A stretch of DNA of 64,000 nt from Lachnospiraceae bacterium (GTDB lineage: Bacteria; Bacillota; Clostridia; Lachnospirales; Lachnospiraceae), in contig JAIDFQ010000063.1 in NCBI GenBank assembly GCA_029054245.1, forward strand, positions 35,459-99,458. The letters are read 5' to 3'. Under the pieces are notes generated by a model. It did no database searches and had not been told where the DNA came from. It was given only the letters and a program-made list of their open reading frames with translations. This document shows, piece after piece, positions 43,698-52,615 of the stretch (positions are counted from its first letter, which is position 1; each line of letters starts with the position of its first letter). A program made the position numbers and the translations under genes.

Positions 43698-44564
43698 ATG
43701 ACGATTGATGGATATACAAGAACCTGCGGGCTGATAGGCAATCCGGTGGAGCATACTTTGTCGCCGTTTATACATAACACATTGGCAAAGCTGCTTTCTC
43801 ATAATCTTGTGTATGTACCTTTTCATGTAGAAGAGGGACAGGTTTTATCTGCGGTGCAGGGGGCATATGCTTTGAATCTGTTAGGACTGAATGTTACAGT
43901 TCCCTACAAAAGTCAAGTGATGGAAGGGCTTATTGAGATAGATGAACTTGCAGAAAAAATCGGTGCAGTAAATACGCTGGTGCGTGTGGAGAGTGGTTTT
44001 AAGGGGTATAACACAGACATGCCGGGGCTGTACCGTGCCATGAGCAGTGAGGGAATACAGATAGAAGGGCAGGAGGTCATTTTGCTTGGAGCAGGCGGCG
44101 CAGCGAGAGCAGTTGCTTTTTTATGCGCGTCTAAAAATGCTGCCAGAGTCTACCTGCTGAACCGTTCTATAGAAAAGGCGCGGGAGGTTGCAGGGGAAGT
44201 CAATGAAAAGACTGGGAAAGATGTGATGTATCCCATGGCGCTTTCAGATTATCATTGTCTCCCAAATCAAAGATTTCTGGCGATTCAGGCTACCAGTGTG
44301 GGACTTTATCCCGACACCGAACAGGCAGTGATTGAGGACGAGGCATTTTACCGGAAGATTCATACAGGATATGATTTGATTTACAAACCTTCCAATACCC
44401 GTTTTATGCAGCTTGTACAAAAGCAAGGGGGGAAGGCGTATCATGGCTTGAAGATGCTTTTATACCAAGGGATCATTGCTTATGAGCTCTGGAATGAGCT
44501 GGCTGTTTCGGAGGAAATGGCGTCAGAGGTATATGAAGTACTGAAGAAAAAAATGGGAATGTAA
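43698..44564 (+). CDS. aroE: Shikimate dehydrogenase
   Basis: AroE reduces 3-dehydroshikimate to shikimate with NADPH. The 288-residue protein has LIGNPVEHTLSPFIHN for substrate binding, the catalytic Lys in NVTVPYK, NTDMPGLYRA, the nucleotide loop LLGAGGAARAV with NRS at the adenine-phosphate site, and the C-terminal LLYQGIIAYELWN. GGAGGG lies directly before ATG 43698; the ATG at 43686 contains the ribosome site and is unlikely. Confidence 0.93.
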   Translation: MTIDGYTRTCGLIGNPVEHTLSPFIHNTLAKLLSHNLVYVPFHVEEGQVLSAVQGAYALNLLGLNVTVPYKSQVMEGLIEIDELAEKIGAVNTLVRVESGFKGYNTDMPGLYRAMSSEGIQIEGQEVILLGAGGAARAVAFLCASKNAARVYLLNRSIEKAREVAGEVNEKTGKDVMYPMALSDYHCLPNQRFLAIQATSVGLYPDTEQAVIEDEAFYRKIHTGYDLIYKPSNTRFMQLVQKQGGKAYHGLKMLLYQGIIAYELWNELAVSEEMASEVYEVLKKKMGM

Positions 44565-44567
44565 AAT

Positions 44568-45113
44568 ATGAAGGATAATATTATTTTGATTGGTTTTATG
44601 GGCAGTGGAAAAACCAGCGTAGGCATCCGACTGTCCTATCAGCTGAAGCGTACAATGATCGATACGGATAAATGGATCGAACAGAGGCAAAAACGTACGG
44701 TGTCGGAGATCTTTGCACAAAGCGGGGAGGAGTCCTTCCGGAGCATGGAAACGGATTGCCTAAAGGAACTGATCCGCCAGGCGGATAGGCAGATTATTTC
44801 TGTGGGCGGCGGACTGCCGATGCGGAAGGAAAATCATGCGCTCCTAAAAGAACTTGGGACGGTGTTTTATTTGAGAGTAACGCCAAAGACCGTTTACGAG
44901 AGATTAAAGGCAGATACCACAAGACCGCTTTTGCAGGTGGAGGATCCCGAAGGGAGAATCAGGACCTTGCTAAAGCAGCGCGCGCCTGTTTACGAAGCTT
45001 GCGCTGATGTGGTGCTGGACGTTTCAGAGCTGTCTTTTGATGAAATTTTAGAACAGATAGAGGAGGAACTAAAAAAGCATGAAACTATTAGTGATCAACG
45101 GACCGAATCTTAA
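44568..45113 (+). CDS. aroK: Shikimate kinase
   Basis: AroK phosphorylates shikimate at the 3-hydroxyl. The 181-residue P-loop enzyme has LIGFMGSGKTSVG, the shikimate-binding D in MIDTDKWIEQ, SVGGGLP and the lid Arg region KADTTRPLL. It starts three bases after aroE; its last 35 bp overlap the aroQ start. Confidence 0.94.
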   Translation: MKDNIILIGFMGSGKTSVGIRLSYQLKRTMIDTDKWIEQRQKRTVSEIFAQSGEESFRSMETDCLKELIRQADRQIISVGGGLPMRKENHALLKELGTVFYLRVTPKTVYERLKADTTRPLLQVEDPEGRIRTLLKQRAPVYEACADVVLDVSELSFDEILEQIEEELKKHETISDQRTES

Positions 45114-45513
45114 TTTCCTCGGAATCAGGGAAAAAAGTGTGTATGGAACTCAGGATTATGATGCTCTTCTTAAGATGATTGCTGAAAAAGGGGAAGCTTT
45201 GGGAATCACCGTAGAGGTTTTTCAGAGCAATCATGAGGGAGCTTTAATTGATAGGATTCAGGATGCATACTTTGACGGAACAGAAGGAATTGTCATTAAC
45301 CCAGGCGCTTACACGCATTACAGTTATGCTATAAGGGATGCGCTTGCCAGTATTTCCATGCCAAAAGTCGAGATTCATATTTCAGATATTACAAAGAGAG
45401 AAGAATTTCGGAAAACATCTGTTACTGCGCCGGTTTGTGACAAGCAGATTTACGGACACGGACTGGAAGGTTATCTTGAAGCAATTGATTTCATTTTAGA
45501 AATGAAAAAGTAG
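45079..45513 (+). CDS. aroQ: Type II 3-dehydroquinate dehydratase
   Basis: AroQ dehydrates 3-dehydroquinate. The 144-residue product has LVINGPNLNFLGIREKSVYG (with catalytic Arg and Tyr), QSNHEGALIDRIQDA, INPGAYTHYSYAIRDAL and the catalytic His in EIHISDI. The enzyme ends EMKK-stop within a 22-bp sequence that recurs at 57080, upstream of efp. In related genomes efp or a peptidase gene follows; here an 11.6-kb insert does. Confidence 0.95.
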   Translation: MKLLVINGPNLNFLGIREKSVYGTQDYDALLKMIAEKGEALGITVEVFQSNHEGALIDRIQDAYFDGTEGIVINPGAYTHYSYAIRDALASISMPKVEIHISDITKREEFRKTSVTAPVCDKQIYGHGLEGYLEAIDFILEMKK

Positions 45514-45520
45514 TTGAAAA
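45499..45520. repeat. Left copy of a 22-bp direct repeat (aroQ 3' end)
   Basis: The 22 bases from 45499, containing GAAATGAAAAAGTAG and ending TTGAAAA, are identical to 57080-57101. They encode the last AroQ codons and the stop. Likely the left attachment site of an inserted island. Confidence 0.75.
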
Positions 45521-45543
45521 TAACGGAAAGGAAAAACACATAT

Positions 45544-46575
45544 ATGGTTGGAATAAAGGATATTGCCAAAAAAGCTGGCGTTTCCTTCAGTACAGTATCT
45601 ATTATATTAAATGGCAGGGCGGAAGAGAGGAAAATTTCTCCGGGAACGCAGAAAAAGGTTATGGATGCTGTGAAGGAATTGCAGTATCGTCCCAATATTT
45701 CAGCAAAAAGTTTAAAGGAAGGACGAAACAGCAGCTTTGTTATTGCCTTATTTTGGAGTTTTGACTTCCGTAAGGCTATGGCCTCCAGATTTTTATCAGG
45801 TCTACAGGATAAAAAGAAAAATTTGAAAGATAATATTGATATTATTGTGTATCCATATCAAAGTGGACAGCTGTACAAAGAGAAGTCCCTTTTACAGGGC
45901 AATAAGTATCATGCAGCAATTATTGCCAATGCCAGTCAGGAAGACTTGGAGTATTTGGAATCTATTAATACATTAGTACCGATTGTCTTGTATAATCGCT
46001 TTTCAGATAAATACAGTTCCGTAAATCTAGACGACAGAAGAATTGGCGAGGCGGCAGCAGAACATTTGATGGAGCAGGGATATAAAAAACCCTTTTTAAT
46101 CACATCTGCAGTTAATTTTCCAGGTGCTTCTTTGAGAAGAAAAGCTTTTTGCGAGAGATTGAAAAAATCCGGCATACAAATTACAGAACAAAATATCATG
46201 TTTGGAGATGACTCTGTTGGCGGAGGGGCTGAGTGCGGAAGGATGTTAGTAGAAAGCGGAAGGATCGGGCAGAGCATAGACAGTATTTTTTGTGCTTCGG
46301 ATGCGCTTGGAATCGGACTATGTTATGAACTGAATCAAGCAAGAATCAGGATGCCGGAAGAACTTGGAGTTCTTGCCATTGGAAATGGTGAACCTCAATA
46401 TAGTCAATTCTGCACACCATCTATATCTGTTATTAATATTCCTATGGAGCAGATGTCTGCCACTTGCTATGAGTTGTTAGAAAAGAAAATTAAGCAGGGA
46501 CACGACAAGGTGGAAAGAGTACTCTTTGAAACCATAGTGCTGCCTAGGGAATCCACAAAAAAACATAAAATTTAA
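45544..46575 (+). CDS. LacI-family transcriptional regulator
   Basis: The 343-residue repressor-type regulator has the DNA-binding helix-turn-helix VGIKDIAKKAGVSFSTVSIILNG and the hinge helix YRPNISAKSLKEG, then a periplasmic-binding-protein-like effector domain (about 62-330) with SIFCASDALGIGL. ATG 45544 gives the standard LacI start; TTG 45514 is upstream in frame. Two palindromes centred on ACGT lie downstream around the promoter of the catabolic operon and are the likely operators. The effector is unknown, presumably the sugar-like or acyl compound taken up by the operon. Confidence 0.9.
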   Translation: MVGIKDIAKKAGVSFSTVSIILNGRAEERKISPGTQKKVMDAVKELQYRPNISAKSLKEGRNSSFVIALFWSFDFRKAMASRFLSGLQDKKKNLKDNIDIIVYPYQSGQLYKEKSLLQGNKYHAAIIANASQEDLEYLESINTLVPIVLYNRFSDKYSSVNLDDRRIGEAAAEHLMEQGYKKPFLITSAVNFPGASLRRKAFCERLKKSGIQITEQNIMFGDDSVGGGAECGRMLVESGRIGQSIDSIFCASDALGIGLCYELNQARIRMPEELGVLAIGNGEPQYSQFCTPSISVINIPMEQMSATCYELLEKKIKQGHDKVERVLFETIVLPRESTKKHKI

Positions 46576-46634
46576 TTGCGGTCTGAACCAATGTCACTTA
46601 GTTAAGTTCATTGGTTCAGACCGCAATTAAATTT
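46568..46634. terminator. 26-bp perfect inverted repeat at the end of the lacI-type gene
   Basis: Arms 46568-46593 and 46609-46634 pair perfectly around a 15-nt loop, the left arm covering the gene's stop codon. Stem core is TTGCGGTCTGAACCAATG. Flanking A/T runs are moderate; it should terminate, possibly in both directions. Confidence 0.75.
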
Positions 46635-46655
46635 ATAAAAATTTTTAAAATTGTA

Positions 46656-46684
46656 TTGACAATTAAAAAGAAAAGTTATATATT
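46656..46684 (+). promoter_or_regulatory. Promoter of the catabolic operon
   Basis: TTGACA (46656-46661), 17-bp spacer, TATATT (46679-46684): near-consensus. The predicted start lies at the edge of the first operator. Confidence 0.75.
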
Positions 46685-46694
46685 ACAATTAAAG

Positions 46695-46706
46695 TATAAC
46701 GTTGTA
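46695..46706. promoter_or_regulatory. LacI-type operator O1
   Basis: TATAACGTTGTA, an almost perfect 12-bp palindrome with a central CG, typical of LacI-family operators. It lies about 10 bp after the -10 element, so binding would block initiation. Confidence 0.65.
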
Positions 46707-46752
46707 CCTAAACAAATAAAATGAAGTGAATAGAAGAAATAATTACAATTAG

Positions 46753-46764
46753 TACAACGTTGTA
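46753..46764. promoter_or_regulatory. LacI-type operator O2
   Basis: TACAACGTTGTA, a perfect 12-bp palindrome differing from O1 by one base. The centres are 58 bp apart, suitable for repression by looping; O2 is 24 bp before the first gene. Confidence 0.68.
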
Positions 46765-46788
46765 TTATAATACAATAGGAGGATACTG

Positions 46789-48153
46789 ATGGGAAAAGTA
46801 ACTATAGGAGGAGGACAAGGTTTTTGGGGTGACAGCAATGATGCGGCAATTCATATGGTAAAAGAGGGTGATGTAAATTACATAGCTTGTGATTACCTAG
46901 CGGAGTTGACATTATCTATCATGGCTAGGCAGCAGATGAAAAATCCAAATGCAGGATATGCCAGAGATTTTTTAGATTTAATGAAAGTCTGCGGAAAAGA
47001 CGCGTTTGATAAGAAAATCAAGATTTTAGCAAATGCAGGTGGTATGAACATAAATGGTCTGGTGGATGTAGTTAAACAGGCAATGCAGCATAAAGGCATC
47101 CGTGGGTATAGAATCGGATATGTGACAGGCGATGAAATATCCAAACAGATTCCTAAATTGTTAAAACAGGGAATTACTTTTGAAAACATGGATAATTCTG
47201 AAGACTTTAGATTGATACAAGATCAAATATGCAATGCAAACGTTTATTTTGGGCATGAACCTCTTATGCAGTGCCTACGGGATGGTGCAGATGTGATTAT
47301 CACTGGCAGAGCAGCAGATTCAGCATTGTTTCTGGCTCCCATTATGTATGAACTGGGAATAAACGAGGGGGATTGGGATAATCTGGCCAGAGGTATCATG
47401 GCAGGACACCTGTTGGAATGTGGCGGTCAGGGATCGGGCGGTAATTTTGATTATGGATGGCGGGAAGTTCCAGATATGGACAGGCTGGGATTTCCTATTG
47501 CAGAGCTGGATGAAAATAACTTTTACATTACAAAAAGTATGAATTGCGGTGGTCTCATAAGCGAGCAGACCTGTAAAGAGCAGCTTCTGTATGAGGTTCA
47601 TGATCCGGCAAATTATATTACACCGGATGTGACAGTGGACATCAGCCGGTCTGAATTGAGACAGGTTGGAAAGAACAGAGTGGAAGTGAAAAATATCCGA
47701 GGAAAGGTAAGACCGGATAAGCTGAAATTGTCAATTGGATATCATGCTGGCTACAAGGTAGTGGGAATGCTCAGTTATGCATGGCCAGATGCCATGGAAA
47801 AAGCTCAATATGCCGCGGATATTTTATATAAAAAGTTGAAAAGAAAAAATCTTCAGGCAGAGGAAATTAAGGTAGATTATATTGGTGCAAATGCGCTACA
47901 CCTTGATGTAGCGGAAACGCCCCTCGAAAAAATGAAGGATTTAAATGAGGTGGTCATGCGATTTGCTATTAGGACAAAAACAAAAGAAGAGGCATTAAAG
48001 CTGGTTCCGGAAATTTCACCGCTTCAGTTGAATGGTCCTCCAGGAGCCAGTTTCCTTGGAGGCAGACCGAAGGTACAGGAAGTAATTGGACTTTGGCCTA
48101 CGCTGATTCCTAGAGACTGTGTGGAACTGATATCTCATATCGTAGAAATTTAA
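46789..48153 (+). CDS. AtuA-like acyclic terpene utilisation family protein (DUF1446), large part
   Basis: The 454-residue soluble protein matches the AtuA/DUF1446 family: VTIGGGQGFWGDSNDAA at the start, NAGGMNINGLVDVV, VIITGRAADSALFLAP, GHLLECGGQGSGGNF and the late LQLNGPPGASFLGGRP. In Pseudomonas citronellolis AtuA is needed for citronellol and geraniol degradation, but its reaction is not established. AGGAGG precedes the ATG. It is first in the operon after the LacI operators. The small domain usually fused at the C-terminus is encoded by the next gene. Confidence 0.82.
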   Translation: MGKVTIGGGQGFWGDSNDAAIHMVKEGDVNYIACDYLAELTLSIMARQQMKNPNAGYARDFLDLMKVCGKDAFDKKIKILANAGGMNINGLVDVVKQAMQHKGIRGYRIGYVTGDEISKQIPKLLKQGITFENMDNSEDFRLIQDQICNANVYFGHEPLMQCLRDGADVIITGRAADSALFLAPIMYELGINEGDWDNLARGIMAGHLLECGGQGSGGNFDYGWREVPDMDRLGFPIAELDENNFYITKSMNCGGLISEQTCKEQLLYEVHDPANYITPDVTVDISRSELRQVGKNRVEVKNIRGKVRPDKLKLSIGYHAGYKVVGMLSYAWPDAMEKAQYAADILYKKLKRKNLQAEEIKVDYIGANALHLDVAETPLEKMKDLNEVVMRFAIRTKTKEEALKLVPEISPLQLNGPPGASFLGGRPKVQEVIGLWPTLIPRDCVELISHIVEI

Positions 48154-48165
48154 AGGAGAAAAAGG

Positions 48166-48495
48166 ATGGCTGAAATATATTTGAATCAAATTGCACATGG
48201 CAGGTCAGGCGATAAAGGTGATACCAGTAATGTCTGCGTATTTGCAAAAAAACCACAGTATTATGTGATTATCAAAAGGGAAGTTACGCAAGAAAGGGTA
48301 AAAAAATATTTCGGAGATATGGTAAGAGGAGATGTCATTCGCTATGAGCTCCCTACTTTAAATGGGTTCAATTATGTAATGCATCATGCATTAGGAGGAG
48401 GTGCTACTCATTCTCTTAGATTGGACAGTTTGGGAAAATCTATGGGTTCTGCTTTCCTGAGGATGAAGATACATGTGGATGAAGATGAATTATAG
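48166..48495 (+). CDS. AtuA-related small protein
   Basis: The 109-residue protein has the conserved LNQIAHGRSGDKGDTSN motif, VRGDVIRYELPTLNGFNYVMHHALGGGATHSLRLDS and a short C-terminal strand. It is the separate form of the AtuA C-terminal domain and likely forms a complex with the protein encoded 12 bp upstream. AAAGGAG precedes the ATG. No known reaction. Confidence 0.8.
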   Translation: MAEIYLNQIAHGRSGDKGDTSNVCVFAKKPQYYVIIKREVTQERVKKYFGDMVRGDVIRYELPTLNGFNYVMHHALGGGATHSLRLDSLGKSMGSAFLRMKIHVDEDEL

Positions 48496-48511
48496 AAAAG
48501 GCGGTATTTAA

Positions 48512-49717
48512 ATGTCAATGGCAGAAGAAGGGGTATTGAAGGGCATAACGGTATTAGATCTGACAAGGGTGGTTGCAGGTCCTTTCTGCGGAGCGATACT
48601 AGGTGATCTGGGAGCGAAAGTGATTAAAATAGAAAGACCGGAGAAGGGCGATGACAGTAGGGCATATGCTCCTTACATAAATGGAGAAAGTTTATATTAT
48701 GCAAATTTAAACAGAAATAAATATGGAATTACCCTAAATCTAAAAACGGAGCAGGGAAAAGAAATTATAAAGGGTCTGGTAAAGAAAGCTGATATTTTGA
48801 TTGAAAACTTCAGACCCGGCGTAATGGAACGACTGGGACTTGGTTATCATAATCTGATAAAAATTAATTCAAAGTTAATTTATGGTGCAGTATCAGGATT
48901 TGGCAGTTACGGACCTTACAAGGAAAGACCTGGTTACGATATCATTGCACAGGCTATGGGAGGTTTGATGAGTATTACGGGTCAAAAAGGGAATCCGCCT
49001 ACCAGAGCGGGAAGCGCAATGGGAGATATGCTGGGGGGACTTAATCTTACAATTGGAGTTTTAGCAGCATTACAGGCAAGGGAAAGAACTGGTAAAGGCA
49101 GGAAAGTCGATATTGCATTGACGGATTGTGTGGTGGCGAGTCTGGAGCAGACGATACAAAGATATGTTGTATCAGGGAAAAATCCAGAAAGGAATGGCAA
49201 TACCTATGCGGCTATTGCGCCATATGATACATTTCGTGCAAGGGATGGCTATGTAGTGATTGGTTGCGGCAATCAGAAATTGTTTGAGGCTTTTTGTAGG
49301 GACATTATGAAGAAACCAGAGATAATCGTTGATGCACGTTTTTTAACTGTTCCGTTAAGAGTGGAAAATAATGAGGAATTGAAAGGGATGATAGAAGAAT
49401 GGACCTCAAAAAGGTCGGTAGAGGAGATTGTAAATGCTGTCTTAAAAGCTCAGATACCAGCATCTCCAATCTTTAATGTTGAAGACGTTGTAAAAGATCC
49501 GCATATTGCTAAAGCTAGGGAAATGATTGTAAAAAACAGTCATCCAGTGATGGGAGAAATTATACTGAATGGAAATCCTATAAAAATATTGGGTGCCATG
49601 CCTAAAATACGTAAGCCCTCGCCAATCTTGGGGGAAGATACAGAGTCGATTTTGGGCGAGTATTTGAATATTTCAGGAGAAGAGATACGGACACTAAGGA
49701 AGAAGGGAGTTTTGTAG
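48512..49717 (+). CDS. Family III CoA-transferase (CaiB/BaiF type)
   Basis: The 401-residue enzyme transfers CoA between acids through an aspartyl-CoA intermediate. It has VLDLTRVVAGPFCGAILGDLGAKVIKIE, NLNRNKYGITLNLK, the ADILIENFRPGVMERLGLGY helix, SGFGSYGPYKERPGYD and KGRKVDIALTDCVV with the nucleophile Asp in this stretch, as in formyl-CoA transferase. Members act on carnitine, oxalate, bile acids and others. With AtuA-type genes it probably activates a carboxylic acid from the imported compound. Start may be ATG 48512 or 48518. Confidence 0.9.
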   Translation: MSMAEEGVLKGITVLDLTRVVAGPFCGAILGDLGAKVIKIERPEKGDDSRAYAPYINGESLYYANLNRNKYGITLNLKTEQGKEIIKGLVKKADILIENFRPGVMERLGLGYHNLIKINSKLIYGAVSGFGSYGPYKERPGYDIIAQAMGGLMSITGQKGNPPTRAGSAMGDMLGGLNLTIGVLAALQARERTGKGRKVDIALTDCVVASLEQTIQRYVVSGKNPERNGNTYAAIAPYDTFRARDGYVVIGCGNQKLFEAFCRDIMKKPEIIVDARFLTVPLRVENNEELKGMIEEWTSKRSVEEIVNAVLKAQIPASPIFNVEDVVKDPHIAKAREMIVKNSHPVMGEIILNGNPIKILGAMPKIRKPSPILGEDTESILGEYLNISGEEIRTLRKKGVL

Positions 49718-49748
49718 AGCTGTTGAATTTGTATTTTTGGAGGGAAGG

Positions 49749-51434
49749 ATGGACAAGGAATATTTAAGATACTTATATGGCAAAGTCAGACGGGAGCCGG
49801 AAACAGGCATAAAAGAAAGAAGAGTGGTGATGCTGCCTGTGGAGGAGAATGTACGTTTAAAAACGATTTTGTATGTGCCGGAGGGTGTTTCCTATGGTCC
49901 TGTTATTTTCACGAGAAGTTGTTATCCGCAGACAGAGGAATTGCTTACGATACACGGAGAAGAATATTGTAAGCGGGGCTATTTCTTCTGTTATCAGTGG
50001 TGTCGAGGACTGGGAGGTTCAGAGGGAGTGTGGGAACCCAATGTATATGAGAGAAGGGATGGACTGGCATCCCTCCAGTGGATTTGCAAGCAGTCTTTTA
50101 CGGAAAGTGTGGGATATTGGGGAAGTTCGTATTTGGCCTATAACGGCTGGTGCATGGCGGATGCAGTACCGGAAAAAGTAAAGACAATGTACCTAGGGGT
50201 TTATGGGACGGACAGACATATTTCTGCCTATCAGGACGGTTTGTTCCGACATGATATTTTGACTGCTTGGGCAATGGAAAATGCGGGATTTGTCATAGAA
50301 GCAGATTATGAAAAATCCTGCCTGCACAGACCGCAGCAAGAGGTAGATGTTGACATATGGGGACAAAAAATTGAATGGTACCGGGAATGGATTTTAAGCC
50401 CGGATGCAGACGCCTATTATTGGAACCAGGGGATGTGGAAGGAACTTAGAGAAATACCGGGAAAGGTGAAGATTCCAATTTTTATAAGGGAAGGGTGGTA
50501 TGACCATCATTTGGGTGGTGCACTGGCTGCATGGAAAAGTCTCAATACAGAATCAGCCCTACACAGTATTTTGCAAATTGGACCCTGGAATCATGATTAT
50601 AAACCGGCGATTATGCAAGGGACAGAAAAACTTTTGGATGATCAGATAAGCTCCCCTTTTCAGTGGTTTGAACGGATATTAAGAAATAAAGAACAACCCC
50701 AAAAAGAAGTGCTATTGTATGTGATTGGTGCAGACCGATGGGAAAAATGGAGCAAATTTCCAGTTCCGGTAAAGAAATGGGAAAAACTGTACATGGATTT
50801 TTCACGCAAAAAGGATAGAGCATATCGTTTGGTGAAAAAAGCTGGTGAAGTAGTAAAAGGTAAAACGGAATTTATCTATGATCCTGAAAATCCAGTATAT
50901 TCACATGGTGCGGAAAGTCTGTTTCATACAAAAAAAGAAATTGGAAGTATTCTGCAGGAACCCTGTGGATTCAGAGATGACGTCGTAAGTCTTTTGTCCG
51001 AAGCTTTTTTTGAGGACTGTGAAATAAACGGAGAGATCAAAATCAGGCTGTTTGTAAGCTCAGATGCAGAAGATACGGCATTTAGTGTTAAAGTTATTGA
51101 GGTATTTCCGGATGGGCGTGCAGTAAATATACGGACAGGCATTACCACACTGGCATACAGAAATGGGGCTGACCGAAGGCAGATTTATCAGCCGGGAGAA
51201 ATTGTAGAGATTACCATCAGTTTGTGGAGTATTGCATGGAAAATTGAAAAAGGATCTTGCCTGCGGGTGGATATTTCATCTTCGGATTTTCCTCAATATG
51301 CAGTTCACACTAATTATCCGGGAGAGTGGGCGATACAGAAACACGCCAAAAAGGCGATACAAAGGATCTATTCGCAGATAGGGAGTCTTTGTGAGGTAGA
51401 GTTGCCTTTAGTTGATAATAAAGGAAGGAAATAG
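49749..51434 (+). CDS. CocE/NonD-family hydrolase
   Basis: The 561-residue serine hydrolase has the X-Pro-dipeptidyl-peptidase-like alpha/beta core with GYFFCYQWCRGLGGSEG, the nucleophile Ser in GYWGSSYLAYNGW, Asp in the REGWYDHHLGG loop and His in IGPWNHDY, then a C-terminal jelly-roll domain (about 370-561). CocE cleaves cocaine ester; related enzymes act on acyl esters or amides. It could open an ester or lactone of the imported molecule. GGAGGG precedes ATG 49749. The natural substrate is unknown. Confidence 0.87.
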   Translation: MDKEYLRYLYGKVRREPETGIKERRVVMLPVEENVRLKTILYVPEGVSYGPVIFTRSCYPQTEELLTIHGEEYCKRGYFFCYQWCRGLGGSEGVWEPNVYERRDGLASLQWICKQSFTESVGYWGSSYLAYNGWCMADAVPEKVKTMYLGVYGTDRHISAYQDGLFRHDILTAWAMENAGFVIEADYEKSCLHRPQQEVDVDIWGQKIEWYREWILSPDADAYYWNQGMWKELREIPGKVKIPIFIREGWYDHHLGGALAAWKSLNTESALHSILQIGPWNHDYKPAIMQGTEKLLDDQISSPFQWFERILRNKEQPQKEVLLYVIGADRWEKWSKFPVPVKKWEKLYMDFSRKKDRAYRLVKKAGEVVKGKTEFIYDPENPVYSHGAESLFHTKKEIGSILQEPCGFRDDVVSLLSEAFFEDCEINGEIKIRLFVSSDAEDTAFSVKVIEVFPDGRAVNIRTGITTLAYRNGADRRQIYQPGEIVEITISLWSIAWKIEKGSCLRVDISSSDFPQYAVHTNYPGEWAIQKHAKKAIQRIYSQIGSLCEVELPLVDNKGRK

Positions 51435-51437
51435 AAA

Positions 51438-52493
51438 ATGAACAAACAGAAGATGATGAAAAGAGCGATTATGACTGATATCAGAAAAATAGATTTTGAG
51501 CAGGTGCCTATACCGGAACCAAAAGAGAATGAGGTGCTTGTAAAGCTGGAATATGTGGGAATCTGCGGATCAGACCTACATTATTTTGAAAACGGCTCAA
51601 TAGGAAATTACGTGGTAAAGCCACCTTTTGTTTTGGGGCATGAGGCTGGAGGAGTGGTAGTGGATGCAGGTAAAAATGTAAAGACTCTGAAGGCGGGTGA
51701 CAGAGTGGCGCTGGAGCCGGGGAAAACTTGTGGTCACTGTAAATTCTGCAAAAGCGGTAAATATAATTTATGCCCAGATGTGGTTTTCTTTGCCACACCG
51801 CCTGTGAATGGTGTATTTCAGGAATATATTGCGCATGAAGAAAATCTTTGCTTTAAGATTCCGGATAATATCAGCACTTTAGAGGGGGCATTGATAGAGC
51901 CGCTGGCAGTCGGCTTTCATGCAGCGAATCAGGGGAATGCACATCCGGGACAGGCTGCTGTCGTATTTGGAGCAGGATGCATTGGACTGGTCAGCATGCT
52001 GGCACTTAAGGTTAAAGGCATATCAAAGATCTATGTTGTAGATATGTTAAAGAAGCGTTTGGACAAGGCGCTGGAATTAGGAGCTTCTGCAGTGATTGAT
52101 GTCTCAGAGGAGAATGTGGAGCAAAAAGTGTTAGAACTGACACAGGGAGAAGGATGCGATCTGGTAATAGAAACATCTGGAAATGAAAATGCCGCAAGGC
52201 AGTCCATGAAGATTGCTAAAAAGGGATCTACAATTGTTTTTGTGGGATATAACAAGACCGGAGAAGTAACTTTACCTATGAGTTTGGCATTGGATAAGGA
52301 ATTGAATTTTCAAACCGTTTTCAGGTATAGGAATATTTATCCGATGGCAATAGAAGCAGCGGCAGAAGGAAAAATTGACTTAAAAAGGATTGTAACGGAT
52401 ATTTTTCCGTTTTCAGAAGTGCAAAAGGCTATGGATTATAGTATAAATCATAAAGAAGAAGTTGTGAAAGCCGTGATTCGTATATCTGAATAA
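51438..52493 (+). CDS. Zinc-dependent medium-chain dehydrogenase (sorbitol-dehydrogenase-like)
   Basis: The 351-residue enzyme oxidises an alcohol or polyol with NAD(P). Catalytic zinc ligands are in GICGSDLHYFENG and FVLGHEAGGVV, with structural zinc cysteines in CGHCKFCKSGKYNLCPD. The coenzyme loop is VFGAGCIGLVSML followed by VVDMLKKR, whose Asp suggests NAD preference. Closest overall to sorbitol/xylitol/threonine dehydrogenases. GGAAGGAAATAG precedes the ATG. It may oxidise the released alcohol or sugar part. Confidence 0.9.
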   Translation: MNKQKMMKRAIMTDIRKIDFEQVPIPEPKENEVLVKLEYVGICGSDLHYFENGSIGNYVVKPPFVLGHEAGGVVVDAGKNVKTLKAGDRVALEPGKTCGHCKFCKSGKYNLCPDVVFFATPPVNGVFQEYIAHEENLCFKIPDNISTLEGALIEPLAVGFHAANQGNAHPGQAAVVFGAGCIGLVSMLALKVKGISKIYVVDMLKKRLDKALELGASAVIDVSEENVEQKVLELTQGEGCDLVIETSGNENAARQSMKIAKKGSTIVFVGYNKTGEVTLPMSLALDKELNFQTVFRYRNIYPMAIEAAAEGKIDLKRIVTDIFPFSEVQKAMDYSINHKEEVVKAVIRISE

Positions 52494-52615
52494 AAAAATG
52501 CAATAATTTTTTAGTTGGAATAGTTTTGGCAGGACTATGCAAATAGTTCAACATAAGAAGGGAGGGATGTAACAGATTATGAAAGAATGTCGGAAAGGAG
52601 GAAAGGCAGGGAAAA

